From Quadrisphaera sp. RL12-1S (lineage in GTDB: Bacteria > Actinomycetota > Actinomycetes > Actinomycetales > Quadrisphaeraceae): 64,000 nucleotides of DNA. Position numbers and translations under genes: made by a program. Every line of letters begins with the position of its first letter. Within the stretch, counting starts at the first letter, position 1. Location of the stretch: contig NZ_JACNME010000011.1 in NCBI RefSeq assembly GCF_014270065.1, positions 1 to 64,000 of the forward strand, written 5' to 3'. This document shows, in pieces, positions 33,211 to 41,180 of the stretch. A model generated the notes under the pieces. The model searched no databases and had not been told where the DNA came from. It saw nothing but the letters and a program-made list of their open reading frames with translations.

Positions 33211-35904
33211 TCAGCGGCGCTCGTCGACGGACAGCACCCGGCCGCCCAGCAGTCGCTGCACCACGGGCAGGCCCACCTGGCCGGACCCCTCGGCGTCGGG
33301 GTCGTCCCGGCTGGGCTCGTCCTCGGGAGCGGTCTGCGCACGAGCGGCCTGCCCGCCAGCAGAGGCGTCGCCGCCTCCGGCCGCGGCCCCCGCGGCGGAC
33401 CGCATGGCGGAGCGCGCGAGGTCGGCACCGCTCAGGGGCCGCCCCGGGGCGGCGCCGCGGTGGACCGGCTGAGCGACCGGCTGGACGACCGGCTGCGGGG
33501 TCGGCGGGGTCGGCGGGGCAGCGCCCGGCGACGAGGACCCAGAACCGGCCGGTCCGCCCGTCGGGGGGGCCTGCAGGGACGACGACGGTCCGGATGCGGT
33601 CGCAGGACGGCGCCGGGACAGCTCGCCGGTGTCGGCCCACGGGTCGTCGTGCTCCGGAGGCGGGGGCTCGCCGTCGTCGGGGGGCTCGGGGGGTGGGGCG
33701 TCCTCCCAGGGGGGCGGCGCCGCGCTGCGCTGCCGCGCCCGCTGGACCGACGCGCCCCTCGGAAGGTCCTGCGAGGGGGCTTCCCGCTCCGGGTCCGTGC
33801 GCCCCGGGGCGTGCGTCGGCCGCTGCTCCGGGCGTGGGCCAGCACCCGGGTCCGCGGACCGCTCGGGCGAGGGCTCGCTCCCGGCCTCCGGCCCACCGGC
33901 CCGAGCCGCTGGAGCCGCTGGAGCCGTCGGTGCGGTCGGTGCCGCCGGCGGGCGGCTCGACGGGGGCTGGGCCGTGGCACCGGGCACGGGGATGCCCGCG
34001 TTGACGGCGACGACCTGGCGGTCGAGGCCGATGACGGCGATGAGCGCCTCGCGGACGAAGTCGGCGTGCGGACCGATGCTGAACGCCTGGAGGGTGTTCG
34101 GACGCGCGAACTGCAGCACGACGCGCTGCTCGTCGACGTGGGCCACCTGGGCGTCCTGGCTGACGCGGGTCCAGGTGCGGCGCTTGACGCTGGCCAGGTG
34201 GTCGAGGACGTCGGGCCACATCCGCCGCACGGCCTCGGTGGAGTGGGCGTCGGCGGGCCCTCCCGTCGGCACACCCCCGACCGGGTCGGGCGAGACCGCC
34301 ACCGGGGTGGGCGCCCCGGCCTGCTCGGGGTCGGCCCCCGGCGCGGATGCGGGCTCGCGCTCCTCCGGGGACCGGTCGGGGCCGGTGCCGGGGGCGACGC
34401 GGGCGGCCTCCGCCGCCGCGGCGGGGAGCACGGGCGCCTGCTGGGCCTCGCGCTGCGGCTCCTCCGGGACGCGGTCCGCGGGGCCGGTGCGGTCGCGCCG
34501 GTCGTCGTCAGCAGCGCGCTCGGCGCGCTCGGGCGCCTGCTCGGGGACGGCGGACGGGGCGGGTGCCGCCCCGTCCCGGCGACGGGCGATGAGGTCGCGC
34601 ACCTGGCGCGCACCGCGCGGCTCGCCGTCCTCAGCCGGCGGCTCCGGGCGGAGGTCGGCGGCGCTGGGGTCGGCGTGCAGCGAGCGCGCCGCGCCCTCGT
34701 GCTCCGCGGCGGGAGCGCCACCGGAGGCGGGGACGCCGCCGGGGACGGACAGGCGCCGCTCGACGCGGTCGAGGCGGGCCGCCAGGCCGCGCTCGCCGTC
34801 GTCGGCGGCGGGCAGCAGCATGCGGGCGCACAGCAGCTCGAGGTGCAGCCTCGGCGACGTGGCGCCGGTCATCTCGGTGGAGGCGGTGTTGGCCAGGTCC
34901 GCGGCGCGGGACAGCTGGGCGGCGCCGAAGCCCGCCGCCTGCAGCGCCATCCGCTCCAGCTGGTCCGACGGGACCCCGGGGAAGACCTGGGAGGCGCGCT
35001 CCCCCACCGCCTGCACCACGACGAGGTCGCGCAGTCGCTGGAGCAGGTCGTCGACGAAGCGGCGGGGGTCCTGCCCGGAGGAGATGACGCGGTCGACCAC
35101 CTGGAAGACCGTGGCGCCGTCCCCGGCGGCGAAGGCCGCGGTGACGTCGTCCAGGAGGGTCGCGTGGGTGTAGCCGAGCAGTCCCACCGCGTGCTCGTAG
35201 TCGATGCCGCCCGGCCCGGCCCCCGCGGCCAGCTGGTCGAGGACCGACAGCGAGTCGCGCACCGAGCCGGCACCCGCCCTGACCACCAGCGGCAGCACGC
35301 CGGGGCCCACCTGCACCCCCTCGGTGTCGCACACCTGCTGCAGGTGCGCCTGCAGGACCTGCGGCGGGACCAGCCGGAACGGGTAGTGGTGGGTGCGTGA
35401 GCGGATGGTGCCGAGCACCTTGTCGGGCTCGGTGGTGGCGAAGATGAACGCGATGTGCGACGGGGGCTCCTCGACGATCTTCAGCAGCGCGTTGAAGCCC
35501 TGGGGCGTCACCATGTGCGCCTCGTCGATGATGAAGACCTTCTGGCGGTCCCGCGCCGGGGCGAAGGTGGCCCGCTCGCGCAGCTCGCGCGCGTCGTCGA
35601 CACCGCCGTGGCTGGCGGCGTCGATCTCGACGACGTCGAGGCTGCCGGGTCCGCCCCGGGCGAGCTCGACGCAGCTGTCGCAGGTGCCGCAGGGGGTGTC
35701 GGTGGGGCCCTGGGCGCAGTTGAGGCAGCGGGCGAGGATGCGGGCCGAGGTGGTCTTGCCGCAGCCGCGCGGACCGGAGAACAGGTACGCCTGGCCGATG
35801 CGGCCCGAGCGGAGCGCCGCGCGGAGCGGGTCGGTGACGTGCTCCTGCCCGATGACCTCCGCGAAGGAGTCGGGGCGGTAGCGGCGGTACAGGGCGGTGG
35901 CCAC
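33211..35904 (-). CDS. dnaX: DNA polymerase III subunits gamma and tau
   Basis: 897 residues. Clamp-loader ATPase of the replisome. AAA+ region: Walker A GPRGCGKTT, zinc Cys cluster (CLNC, then CGTCDSC), Walker B IIDEAHM, and ALLKIVEEPP. Domains III onward follow, then a very long Pro/Ala/Gly-rich tail of about 450 residues after the clamp-loader body (roughly from residue 400), interrupted by one conserved helical block around 570-650 (TEAVRRMWPDVLDHLASV). The tail is low-complexity and longer than in most bacteria. GGGAGG site nine bases before GTG 35904. Confidence 0.95.
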   Translation of the reverse strand: MATALYRRYRPDSFAEVIGQEHVTDPLRAALRSGRIGQAYLFSGPRGCGKTTSARILARCLNCAQGPTDTPCGTCDSCVELARGGPGSLDVVEIDAASHGGVDDARELRERATFAPARDRQKVFIIDEAHMVTPQGFNALLKIVEEPPSHIAFIFATTEPDKVLGTIRSRTHHYPFRLVPPQVLQAHLQQVCDTEGVQVGPGVLPLVVRAGAGSVRDSLSVLDQLAAGAGPGGIDYEHAVGLLGYTHATLLDDVTAAFAAGDGATVFQVVDRVISSGQDPRRFVDDLLQRLRDLVVVQAVGERASQVFPGVPSDQLERMALQAAGFGAAQLSRAADLANTASTEMTGATSPRLHLELLCARMLLPAADDGERGLAARLDRVERRLSVPGGVPASGGAPAAEHEGAARSLHADPSAADLRPEPPAEDGEPRGARQVRDLIARRRDGAAPAPSAVPEQAPERAERAADDDRRDRTGPADRVPEEPQREAQQAPVLPAAAAEAARVAPGTGPDRSPEEREPASAPGADPEQAGAPTPVAVSPDPVGGVPTGGPADAHSTEAVRRMWPDVLDHLASVKRRTWTRVSQDAQVAHVDEQRVVLQFARPNTLQAFSIGPHADFVREALIAVIGLDRQVVAVNAGIPVPGATAQPPSSRPPAAPTAPTAPAAPAARAGGPEAGSEPSPERSADPGAGPRPEQRPTHAPGRTDPEREAPSQDLPRGASVQRARQRSAAPPPWEDAPPPEPPDDGEPPPPEHDDPWADTGELSRRRPATASGPSSSLQAPPTGGPAGSGSSSPGAAPPTPPTPQPVVQPVAQPVHRGAAPGRPLSGADLARSAMRSAAGAAAGGGDASAGGQAARAQTAPEDEPSRDDPDAEGSGQVGLPVVQRLLGGRVLSVDERR

Positions 35905-35982
35905 GTCAGCATCCTCCCGTCCGCCTACGACACTGCCGACAGCTCCGGCGCAGCGCCTGTGGACAGCGGGGCCGGACAGGGA

Positions 35983-36073
35983 AGGACCCCTCGCGCACCC
36001 ACCAGAGCCCACCTGCCCTTGCTGCCTTCCGGCCCTGGGGGGGTTCAGCAGGATGGCGCCGCACGAGGGGCCG
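35983..36073 (-). ncRNA. ffs: Small SRP RNA (4.5S type)
   Basis: The minus strand shows the SRP domain IV hairpin GGCCGGAAGGCAGCAAGGGC with the conserved GGAA tetraloop and AGCA bulge region. Flanking arms GGCCCCTCGTGC and GCGCGAGGGGTCC close the helix. It lies just upstream of dnaX on the same strand, the usual place in actinobacteria. Ends are set by the closing stem and are approximate. Confidence 0.93.
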
Positions 36074-36167
36074 CCGACACTGTAGCGCGCCGCCGCCGGC
36101 CGGCCGAGCGCCCCGCCGGGGGTGGCACCGCTGACGGCCGCCCCGGCCGTCCGGTATCGTCAGCGGC

Positions 36168-36252
36168 GGAGGATTCGCCTAGTGGCCTATGGCGCTCGCC
36201 TGGAACGCGGGTTGGGTTAACGCCCTCGCGGGTTCAAATCCCGCATCCTCCG
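36168..36252 (+). tRNA. tRNA-Ser (anticodon GGA)
   Basis: 85 bases: acceptor GGAGGAT/ATCCTCC with discriminator G, anticodon arm CTCGC-CTGGAAC-GCGGG with anticodon GGA reading TCC, the long variable arm typical of tRNA-Ser, and T-arm GCGGG-TTCAAAT-CCCGC. A TATCGT box lies about eight bases upstream. Followed by a strong hairpin at 36259. Confidence 0.96.
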
Positions 36253-36258
36253 CACTCG

Positions 36259-36286
36259 GGGCCCGGACGCAGCAGCGTCCGGGCCC
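36259..36286 (+). terminator. Intrinsic terminator of tRNA-Ser
   Basis: GGGCCCGGACGC, loop AGCA, GCGTCCGGGCCC, then TTCT: a perfect 12-base stem with a short T-rich tail six bases after the tRNA. Confidence 0.85.
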
Positions 36287-36386
36287 TTCTGCTCCACCCC
36301 TGCGCGGACCGGGCTGTCGGACCCCTCTGGGACGGTGCCGGGGTCGACGAGGAGGCGCCGCCGCGGTGCCGTGCGAGGAGGTCTGC

Positions 36387-36605
36387 GTGCCACAGGACGT
36401 GCTGGAGGAGCTGGACTGCCCCTGGTGCTCGGCGCTGCGGCCGTTCGAGGTCCCTCCGTGCGCCGAGGGACACGGAGGGGCGTGCCCCGAGCGGGTGTGC
36501 ACCGCCTGCTCGGGGGCCCTGCTGGTCGGTGGGACCTCCCTCGCGGCGACCGGTCCCGCCGCGGTGTCCAGCACCCGGGGACGGCACCTGGCGGTCGTCG
36601 CCTGA
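36387..36605 (+). CDS. Small zinc-ribbon-like protein
   Basis: 72 residues. Cys pattern CPWC, then CAEGHGGAC and CTAC suggests a zinc ribbon; the C-terminal half is small and hydrophobic to Ser-rich. GAGGAGG lies five to six bases before GTG 36387, a strong ribosome site that argues for a real gene; an upstream in-frame GTG at 36366 would add seven residues. Located between tRNA-Ser and the next gene on the same strand, 34 bases apart. No family recognised. Confidence 0.6.
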   Translation: MPQDVLEELDCPWCSALRPFEVPPCAEGHGGACPERVCTACSGALLVGGTSLAATGPAAVSSTRGRHLAVVA

Positions 36606-36639
36606 GGCCCTCCGGACGGCTCGGCGTAGGGTCGACGGG

Positions 36640-36939
36640 GTGATCTTCGCCCGCGTCGGAGACTCCCGGCCCTATCCCGAGCACGGCTGCGACACGCCCC
36701 GCCAGTGGGCCGCCGTGCCACCGCGGCAGGTGCGCCTGGACGAGCTGGTGACCACCAAGCGCACGCTCGACCTGGGCAGCCTGCTGTCGGAGGACTCGAC
36801 GTTCTACGGAGACCTCTTCGCCCACGTGGTCCAGTGGCGCGGCACGCTCTACCTCGAGGACGGGCTCCACCGGGCCCTGAGAGCGGCGCTGCAGCAGCGC
36901 AGCGTGCTGCACGCGCGGGTGCTGGTGGTCCCCGACTGA
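36640..36939 (+). CDS. Conserved actinobacterial protein, often called VapB-like
   Basis: 99 residues. Strongly conserved pattern in actinobacteria: VGDSRPYPEHG, PPRQVRLDELVTTKRTLDL, DSTFYGDLFAHVVQW and YLEDGLHRALRAALQQR. Databases label it as a VapB-family antitoxin, but there is no toxin gene next to it and it lacks an obvious AbrB/RHH fold, so the label is doubtful. Start GTG 36640 follows TAGGGT by seven bases (leaderless). Ends three bases before the convergent permease gene. Confidence 0.85.
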   Translation: MIFARVGDSRPYPEHGCDTPRQWAAVPPRQVRLDELVTTKRTLDLGSLLSEDSTFYGDLFAHVVQWRGTLYLEDGLHRALRAALQQRSVLHARVLVVPD

Positions 36940-36942
36940 CGC

Positions 36943-38022
36943 TCAGGCGCCACGGCGACGGTGCACGAGCAGCGCGGCGAACACCGGCACGCCCACCAGC
37001 GCGGTCCCGACGCCCACGGGCAGCGGGGTCGGCGCGAAGACCACCCGGCCCACCGCGTCGACCCAGACCACGAACACCGCTCCGAGCACCGCCGCCACGG
37101 GCACCAGCCGCAGGTGCGACTGCCCCACGAGCAGGCGCGCGGCGTGCGGCAGCACCAGCCCGACGAAGCCCACGGCTCCGACCGCGCTGACCAGGGCGGC
37201 GGTGAGCAGCGCGGTGAGCACGAGCAGGGCCGCCCGCAGGCGCGCCACGGGGACGCCGAGGGAGGACGCGAGGTCGTCGCCGAAGGCGAGGGCGTCCAGC
37301 GAGCGGGCGGCCACCACGCACACCGCCACCCCGACGAGCACCACCGAGCCCGTCAGCACGACGTCGGGCCACCTCACCCCCTCCAGCGACCCGAGCAGCC
37401 AGAACATGACGCCGCGGACCTGGTCGGAGTCGGCGACGGCGAAGACGACCAGCGAGGTGAGCGCGGAGAAGAGCTGGGTGCCGGCCACCCCGGCCAGCAC
37501 CACCACGGTCGTGCCGCCGCCGGCCAGCCGGGTCAGCCCCAGCACCGCGGCGAAGGCCAGCAGCGCCCCGACGAACGCCCCGCCGGACAGTCCCAGCACC
37601 CCGCCGCCCAGGCCCATGACCCCGATGACGACGGCGCCGGTGGAGGCCCCCGAGGAGATCCCGAGGACGAAGGGGTCGGCCAGGGCGTTGCGCAGCAGGG
37701 ACTGGAGCACCACGCCGCACACCGACAGGCCCGCGCCACAGGCCGCGGCGACGAGGGCCCGCGGCAGGCGCTCCTCCCAGACGATGGCGTCCTCGGAGGC
37801 GCGCACGGGGATGCCGGCGCCGGTCAGGTGGTTCAGGAGCACGTCGCGGACGTTGACCAGCGAGACGTCGGCGGGCCCCAGGGTGGTGGCCACCCCGACC
37901 GACCAGACCAGCAGGACGGCGCCCACGACCAGGACAGCCGCCGGGACCAGCCCCCGTCGGCCCAGACGACCGACGGCCGCTGCGCGGGACGGCGACGAGG
38001 GCGCCGCCGTCGTCCTGCTCAG
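36943..38022 (-). CDS. FecCD-type iron-siderophore ABC permease
   Basis: 359 residues with about nine to ten membrane helices. BtuC/FecCD family landmarks: RLPRALVAAACGAGLSVCGV, LADPFVLGISSGASTGAV, and the C-terminal GFVGLVLPHAARLLVG coupling region. The start is most likely CTG 38022, which overlaps the stop of the binding-protein gene (CTGA) and has AGGA six bases upstream; no ATG, GTG or TTG lies in frame between that point and deep inside the upstream gene. No ATPase gene follows. Confidence 0.85.
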   Translation of the reverse strand: MSRTTAAPSSPSRAAAVGRLGRRGLVPAAVLVVGAVLLVWSVGVATTLGPADVSLVNVRDVLLNHLTGAGIPVRASEDAIVWEERLPRALVAAACGAGLSVCGVVLQSLLRNALADPFVLGISSGASTGAVVIGVMGLGGGVLGLSGGAFVGALLAFAAVLGLTRLAGGGTTVVVLAGVAGTQLFSALTSLVVFAVADSDQVRGVMFWLLGSLEGVRWPDVVLTGSVVLVGVAVCVVAARSLDALAFGDDLASSLGVPVARLRAALLVLTALLTAALVSAVGAVGFVGLVLPHAARLLVGQSHLRLVPVAAVLGAVFVVWVDAVGRVVFAPTPLPVGVGTALVGVPVFAALLVHRRRGA

Positions 38023-39089
38023 AGCTCGTCCTGGTGCTCGTCGTACCAGGCGCGGACCTTCTCCAGGCCGTCGACGAAGCGGATGGAGGGGTTCATCTCG
38101 GCTCCGTGCAGGGCGATGTACCGCTGGTGCTGCACCGCGTCCAAGGTCGAGGTGAGGGGGTCGGCGGCGAGGAAGGCGGTCTTGTCGTCGAGGCGGTCGC
38201 CGCTGAACCTGTCGCGCTGCAGGTCGCCCAGCACCAGCACGTCGGGCTGGGCGGCCACGACGGTCTCCCACCCGGTGGCGGCCCAGTCCTCGGGCTGGCT
38301 CGCGAAGGCGTTCTCCAGCCCGGTCGGTGCGGTGAGCAGCGCGGGCGCCCCGAGGCCGCCGGCGACGTACGGCGTCGAGGTGTCCGCGAACCAGAACGCG
38401 ACCGTCGTGCCCGACAGGTCCAGGCCCTCGGTGGCGGCGGCCGCGCGCTGCTGGAGCCGGTCGACGAGGGCGTCCCCGCGGTCGGCGACGTCGAAGACCT
38501 CGGCCAGCTCGTGGACCTCCTGGTACACCGCCTCCACGGTCACCGGGCGGGTGCGGGTGCCGCCGCCGTTGATGCTCGTGGAGCCCTCGCAGTCAGTGGG
38601 CGACAGGTAGCTGTCGACACCGGTCTCCGCGAGCCGCGCCCGGGTGGTGACCCCGCCCTCGGCGAAGTGGCGCCCGAAGGAGGCGGTGACGAAGTCGGGG
38701 TCGGCGCCCAGGAGCACCTCGTAGGTGGGAGCGTCGTCCGCCAGGCGCGGCACGGAGGCGTTCGCCTCGGCGAGCTCCGGCAGCACGGGGTCGGTCCAGG
38801 AGGCGGTGCCGACCACGCGGTCGGCGAGCCCCAGCGACAGCAGGATCTCGGTGGAGCCCTGGTCGAGCGAGGCGACGCGCTGCGGCGGGGCGTCGACCAC
38901 CACCTGCTGGCCGCAGTTGTCCAGCACGAGCGGGTACTGGGTGCGCCCCTCGCCGGCCGGTGCGACCGTCGGGGGCGCCTGGACGGGCTCTGAGGCGCCG
39001 CAGCCCGCGAGCGCGCCGACGAGGACGGCGGCGAGGGCGGCGGCGAGCGCACCGGTGCGGGCGCGGGACGGGGACGGGCGGATGGGCAC
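38019..39089 (-). CDS. Iron-type ABC substrate-binding lipoprotein
   Basis: 356 residues. Signal peptide with lipobox LAGC (Cys near residue 30), then a class III periplasmic-binding fold of the FecB/FepB type: PPQRVASLDQGSTEILLSLGL and later WETVVAAQPDVLVLG. Binds ferric siderophore or a related metal chelate outside the membrane. GGAG ribosome site before GTG 39089. Upstream DtxR box at 39147 implies iron repression. Overlaps the permease by four bases. Confidence 0.9.
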   Translation of the reverse strand: MPIRPSPSRARTGALAAALAAVLVGALAGCGASEPVQAPPTVAPAGEGRTQYPLVLDNCGQQVVVDAPPQRVASLDQGSTEILLSLGLADRVVGTASWTDPVLPELAEANASVPRLADDAPTYEVLLGADPDFVTASFGRHFAEGGVTTRARLAETGVDSYLSPTDCEGSTSINGGGTRTRPVTVEAVYQEVHELAEVFDVADRGDALVDRLQQRAAAATEGLDLSGTTVAFWFADTSTPYVAGGLGAPALLTAPTGLENAFASQPEDWAATGWETVVAAQPDVLVLGDLQRDRFSGDRLDDKTAFLAADPLTSTLDAVQHQRYIALHGAEMNPSIRFVDGLEKVRAWYDEHQDEL

Positions 39090-39146
39090 GAGGCTGCTGC
39101 TCCGGGGGGCTGGGACGTGCGGGGGGCCGAGCTCAGGGGCTCGCAG

Positions 39147-39165
39147 TGAGGTGAGGCTAACCTAT
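39147..39165. promoter_or_regulatory. DtxR/IdeR iron box
   Basis: TGAGGTGAGGCTAACCTAT matches the IdeR/DtxR consensus TTAGGTTAGGCTAACCTAA at 16 of 19 positions. It lies 58 bases before the binding-protein gene, overlapping TAGGTT/TAGCCT -10-like boxes on the minus strand, and 120 bases before the divergent GGDEF-EAL gene. Predicted action: iron-loaded IdeR represses the transport genes. Confidence 0.88.
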
Positions 39166-39284
39166 GCATGGCCGGTGATCTCGTGGCCGGCGCCACCGCG
39201 GGGGCGGCCCCGCTCCGCGGTGGTGGTCTCCCGGCGGGGCGGATCACTGACACACTCCACCCTCGTGTCCCCCCGGAGGTCGGC

Positions 39285-41180
39285 GTGAGCGAGGTGCCCC
39301 AGGCACTGCTCGAGGCGGATCCGGTGGTGTGCGTCGACGCCCTCGGCCAGCCCCTGAGGTCCGTGCTGGCGGCCACCCCGTGCTGGCAGGTGGACGAGGC
39401 CTTCCGCGCCGACCCCGACCTGGTGTGCCTCGCCGTCACCGGCGACGGCGAGGACGACGGCGGCGCAGCGGGCGCTCCGAGGACGCCCGGGCTCCTCTCG
39501 CGCGCCGACTTCCTCAACGCCATGAGCGGTCGCTTCGGCTACGGCCGCTCCCTCCACGCCCGACGGCCCGTCGGCCAGTTCGCCGACCGCGACGTGCTCG
39601 TGCTGGACGCGCGCACGAGCGTGCCGCGGGCCGCGGAGCTGCTCCTGGCCCGCGAGCGGTCGCGCCGGTTCTCCGAGGTGCTGGTGCGCCGCCCGGACGG
39701 GGAGCTGCGGCTGCTCGAGGCGGAGCACGTCTTCCGGGCGCTGTCGGCGCAGCTCGCGGTGGAGGCCCTCACCGACCCGCTGACCGGGCTGGCCAACCGG
39801 GCGCACTTCCTGCGCCGCCTCGGCGAGGTCTGCGCGGGCACCGGGGGCGCCGTCGTCGCCTTCGTCGACCTGGACGGCTTCAAGGCCGTCAACGACTCCT
39901 CCGGGCACGCCGCCGGTGACCAGCTGCTGCGCTGCACCGCCGACCGCCTCCGCGGCTGCGCGGGCCCGCGGGCCGTGGTGGCCCGCCTCGGCGGCGACGA
40001 GTTCGCGGTGCTCCTCCCCGACGCCAGCTCCTCGGACGGCCACCGGCTGGCAGCGGCTCTGCAGTCAGCGCTGGCGCGTCCGCACGAGCTGGGCGGCAGG
40101 GTGCTGCCCGGACGGGCGAGCGCGGGTGTGGCGGTGTGCGCGGCCCTGCCGGCCGAGCCCAGCGCGCTGCTGCACGAGGCCGACCTCGCCGCCTACCGCG
40201 CCAAGCAGGCCGGTGGCCAGCGCTCGGAGGTGGTGGACGCCTCGTGGTGCAGCGCGGCGGCACCGGTGTCGCCCGACCGGCGCGCCTTCGAGGCGGCTGC
40301 CGCGGCCGGGCAGCTGGAGGTCCACTACCAGCCGATCGTGGCGGTGGCCGACGGGGCGGTGCGCAGCCTCGAGGCGCTGGTGCGGTGGCGCCACCCGGAG
40401 CGCGGCCTGCTCGCCCCGGGCGACTTCCTGGACGACGTCGCCGCGGCCGGCTACTCCGCTGACCTCGACGTCCACGTCCTCCGCACGGCGCTGGCGCAGT
40501 GGGGGCGGTGGGTGGCCGAGCACGGCGACGCGGTGCCCGCCCACCTCAACGTCAACCTCTCGGTGGCGGGACTGCTGTGCCCGGAGCTGCCCGCGGTGGT
40601 GGCACGGGAGCTGGCGCACTGGGACGTGCCGTCACGCGCCCTGCGGCTGGAGCTGCCGGAGGTGGCCACCGCCGCGCACCTGCGCGCCGCCCAGCCGGCG
40701 CTGCGTGCGCTGCGGGCGCTCGGCGTGGCCATCACCCTCGACGACGTCGGCAGCGGGTCGGCCGGGCTCAGCCACCTGTCGGAGCTGGTCGTGGACGGCC
40801 TCAAGATCGACCGCCGGTTCGTGGAGCAGGCGCTGGACGACGTGCGGTCGGCCGTCGTCGTGCGCACCCTCGTCGAGCTGGGCCACGGCCTCGGCGTTCC
40901 GGTGACCGCCGAGGGGGCCCGCAGCCCGGCGCACCTCGACCTGCTGCGGCAGATGGGCCCCGGGCGCTGCCTGCTCGCCCAGGGCAGCGCCGTGAGCGAA
41001 CCCCTCCACCCCGATGACGTGCCGGCCCTGTGGGGCTGCCCGGGGAGCAGCGCAGACGTCGGCACGGACGTCACAGGAGGCGGCGGTCGCTGGCCCAGCG
41101 CGTCAGCTCGTGCCGGTTCGACAGCTGCAGCTTGCGCAGCACCGCCGAGACGTGGGTCTCCACCGTCTTCACCGAGATGA
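39285..41180 (+). CDS. CBS-like, GGDEF and degenerate EAL protein
   Basis: 631 residues. An N-terminal sensor region of about 170 residues contains a CBS-like stretch (FGYGRSLHARRPVGQFAD, VLVRRPDGELRLL). GGDEF domain is intact (LGGDEFAVL) but has no RxxD inhibitory site. EAL domain keeps EALVRW, LNVNLS and LKID but has DDVGSG for DDFGTG and EGAR for EGVE, so hydrolase activity is doubtful. GGAGG lies five bases before GTG 39285; an upstream ATG at 39168 would overlap the promoter region. The last 110 bases overlap the convergent LuxR gene. Confidence 0.88.
   Translation: MSEVPQALLEADPVVCVDALGQPLRSVLAATPCWQVDEAFRADPDLVCLAVTGDGEDDGGAAGAPRTPGLLSRADFLNAMSGRFGYGRSLHARRPVGQFADRDVLVLDARTSVPRAAELLLARERSRRFSEVLVRRPDGELRLLEAEHVFRALSAQLAVEALTDPLTGLANRAHFLRRLGEVCAGTGGAVVAFVDLDGFKAVNDSSGHAAGDQLLRCTADRLRGCAGPRAVVARLGGDEFAVLLPDASSSDGHRLAAALQSALARPHELGGRVLPGRASAGVAVCAALPAEPSALLHEADLAAYRAKQAGGQRSEVVDASWCSAAAPVSPDRRAFEAAAAAGQLEVHYQPIVAVADGAVRSLEALVRWRHPERGLLAPGDFLDDVAAAGYSADLDVHVLRTALAQWGRWVAEHGDAVPAHLNVNLSVAGLLCPELPAVVARELAHWDVPSRALRLELPEVATAAHLRAAQPALRALRALGVAITLDDVGSGSAGLSHLSELVVDGLKIDRRFVEQALDDVRSAVVVRTLVELGHGLGVPVTAEGARSPAHLDLLRQMGPGRCLLAQGSAVSEPLHPDDVPALWGCPGSSADVGTDVTGGGGRWPSASARAGSTAAACAAPPRRGSPPSSPR

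Noticed and set aside
36640-36939. A toxin-antitoxin module.
   Set aside because: The VapB label on this family is not supported by a neighbouring toxin; the nearest genes are a zinc-ribbon-like protein and an iron permease.
36179-37720. Long minus-strand frame crossing tRNA-Ser and the small plus-strand genes.
   Set aside because: It spans a clear tRNA gene and terminator and lacks domains; a shadow of the permease in another frame.
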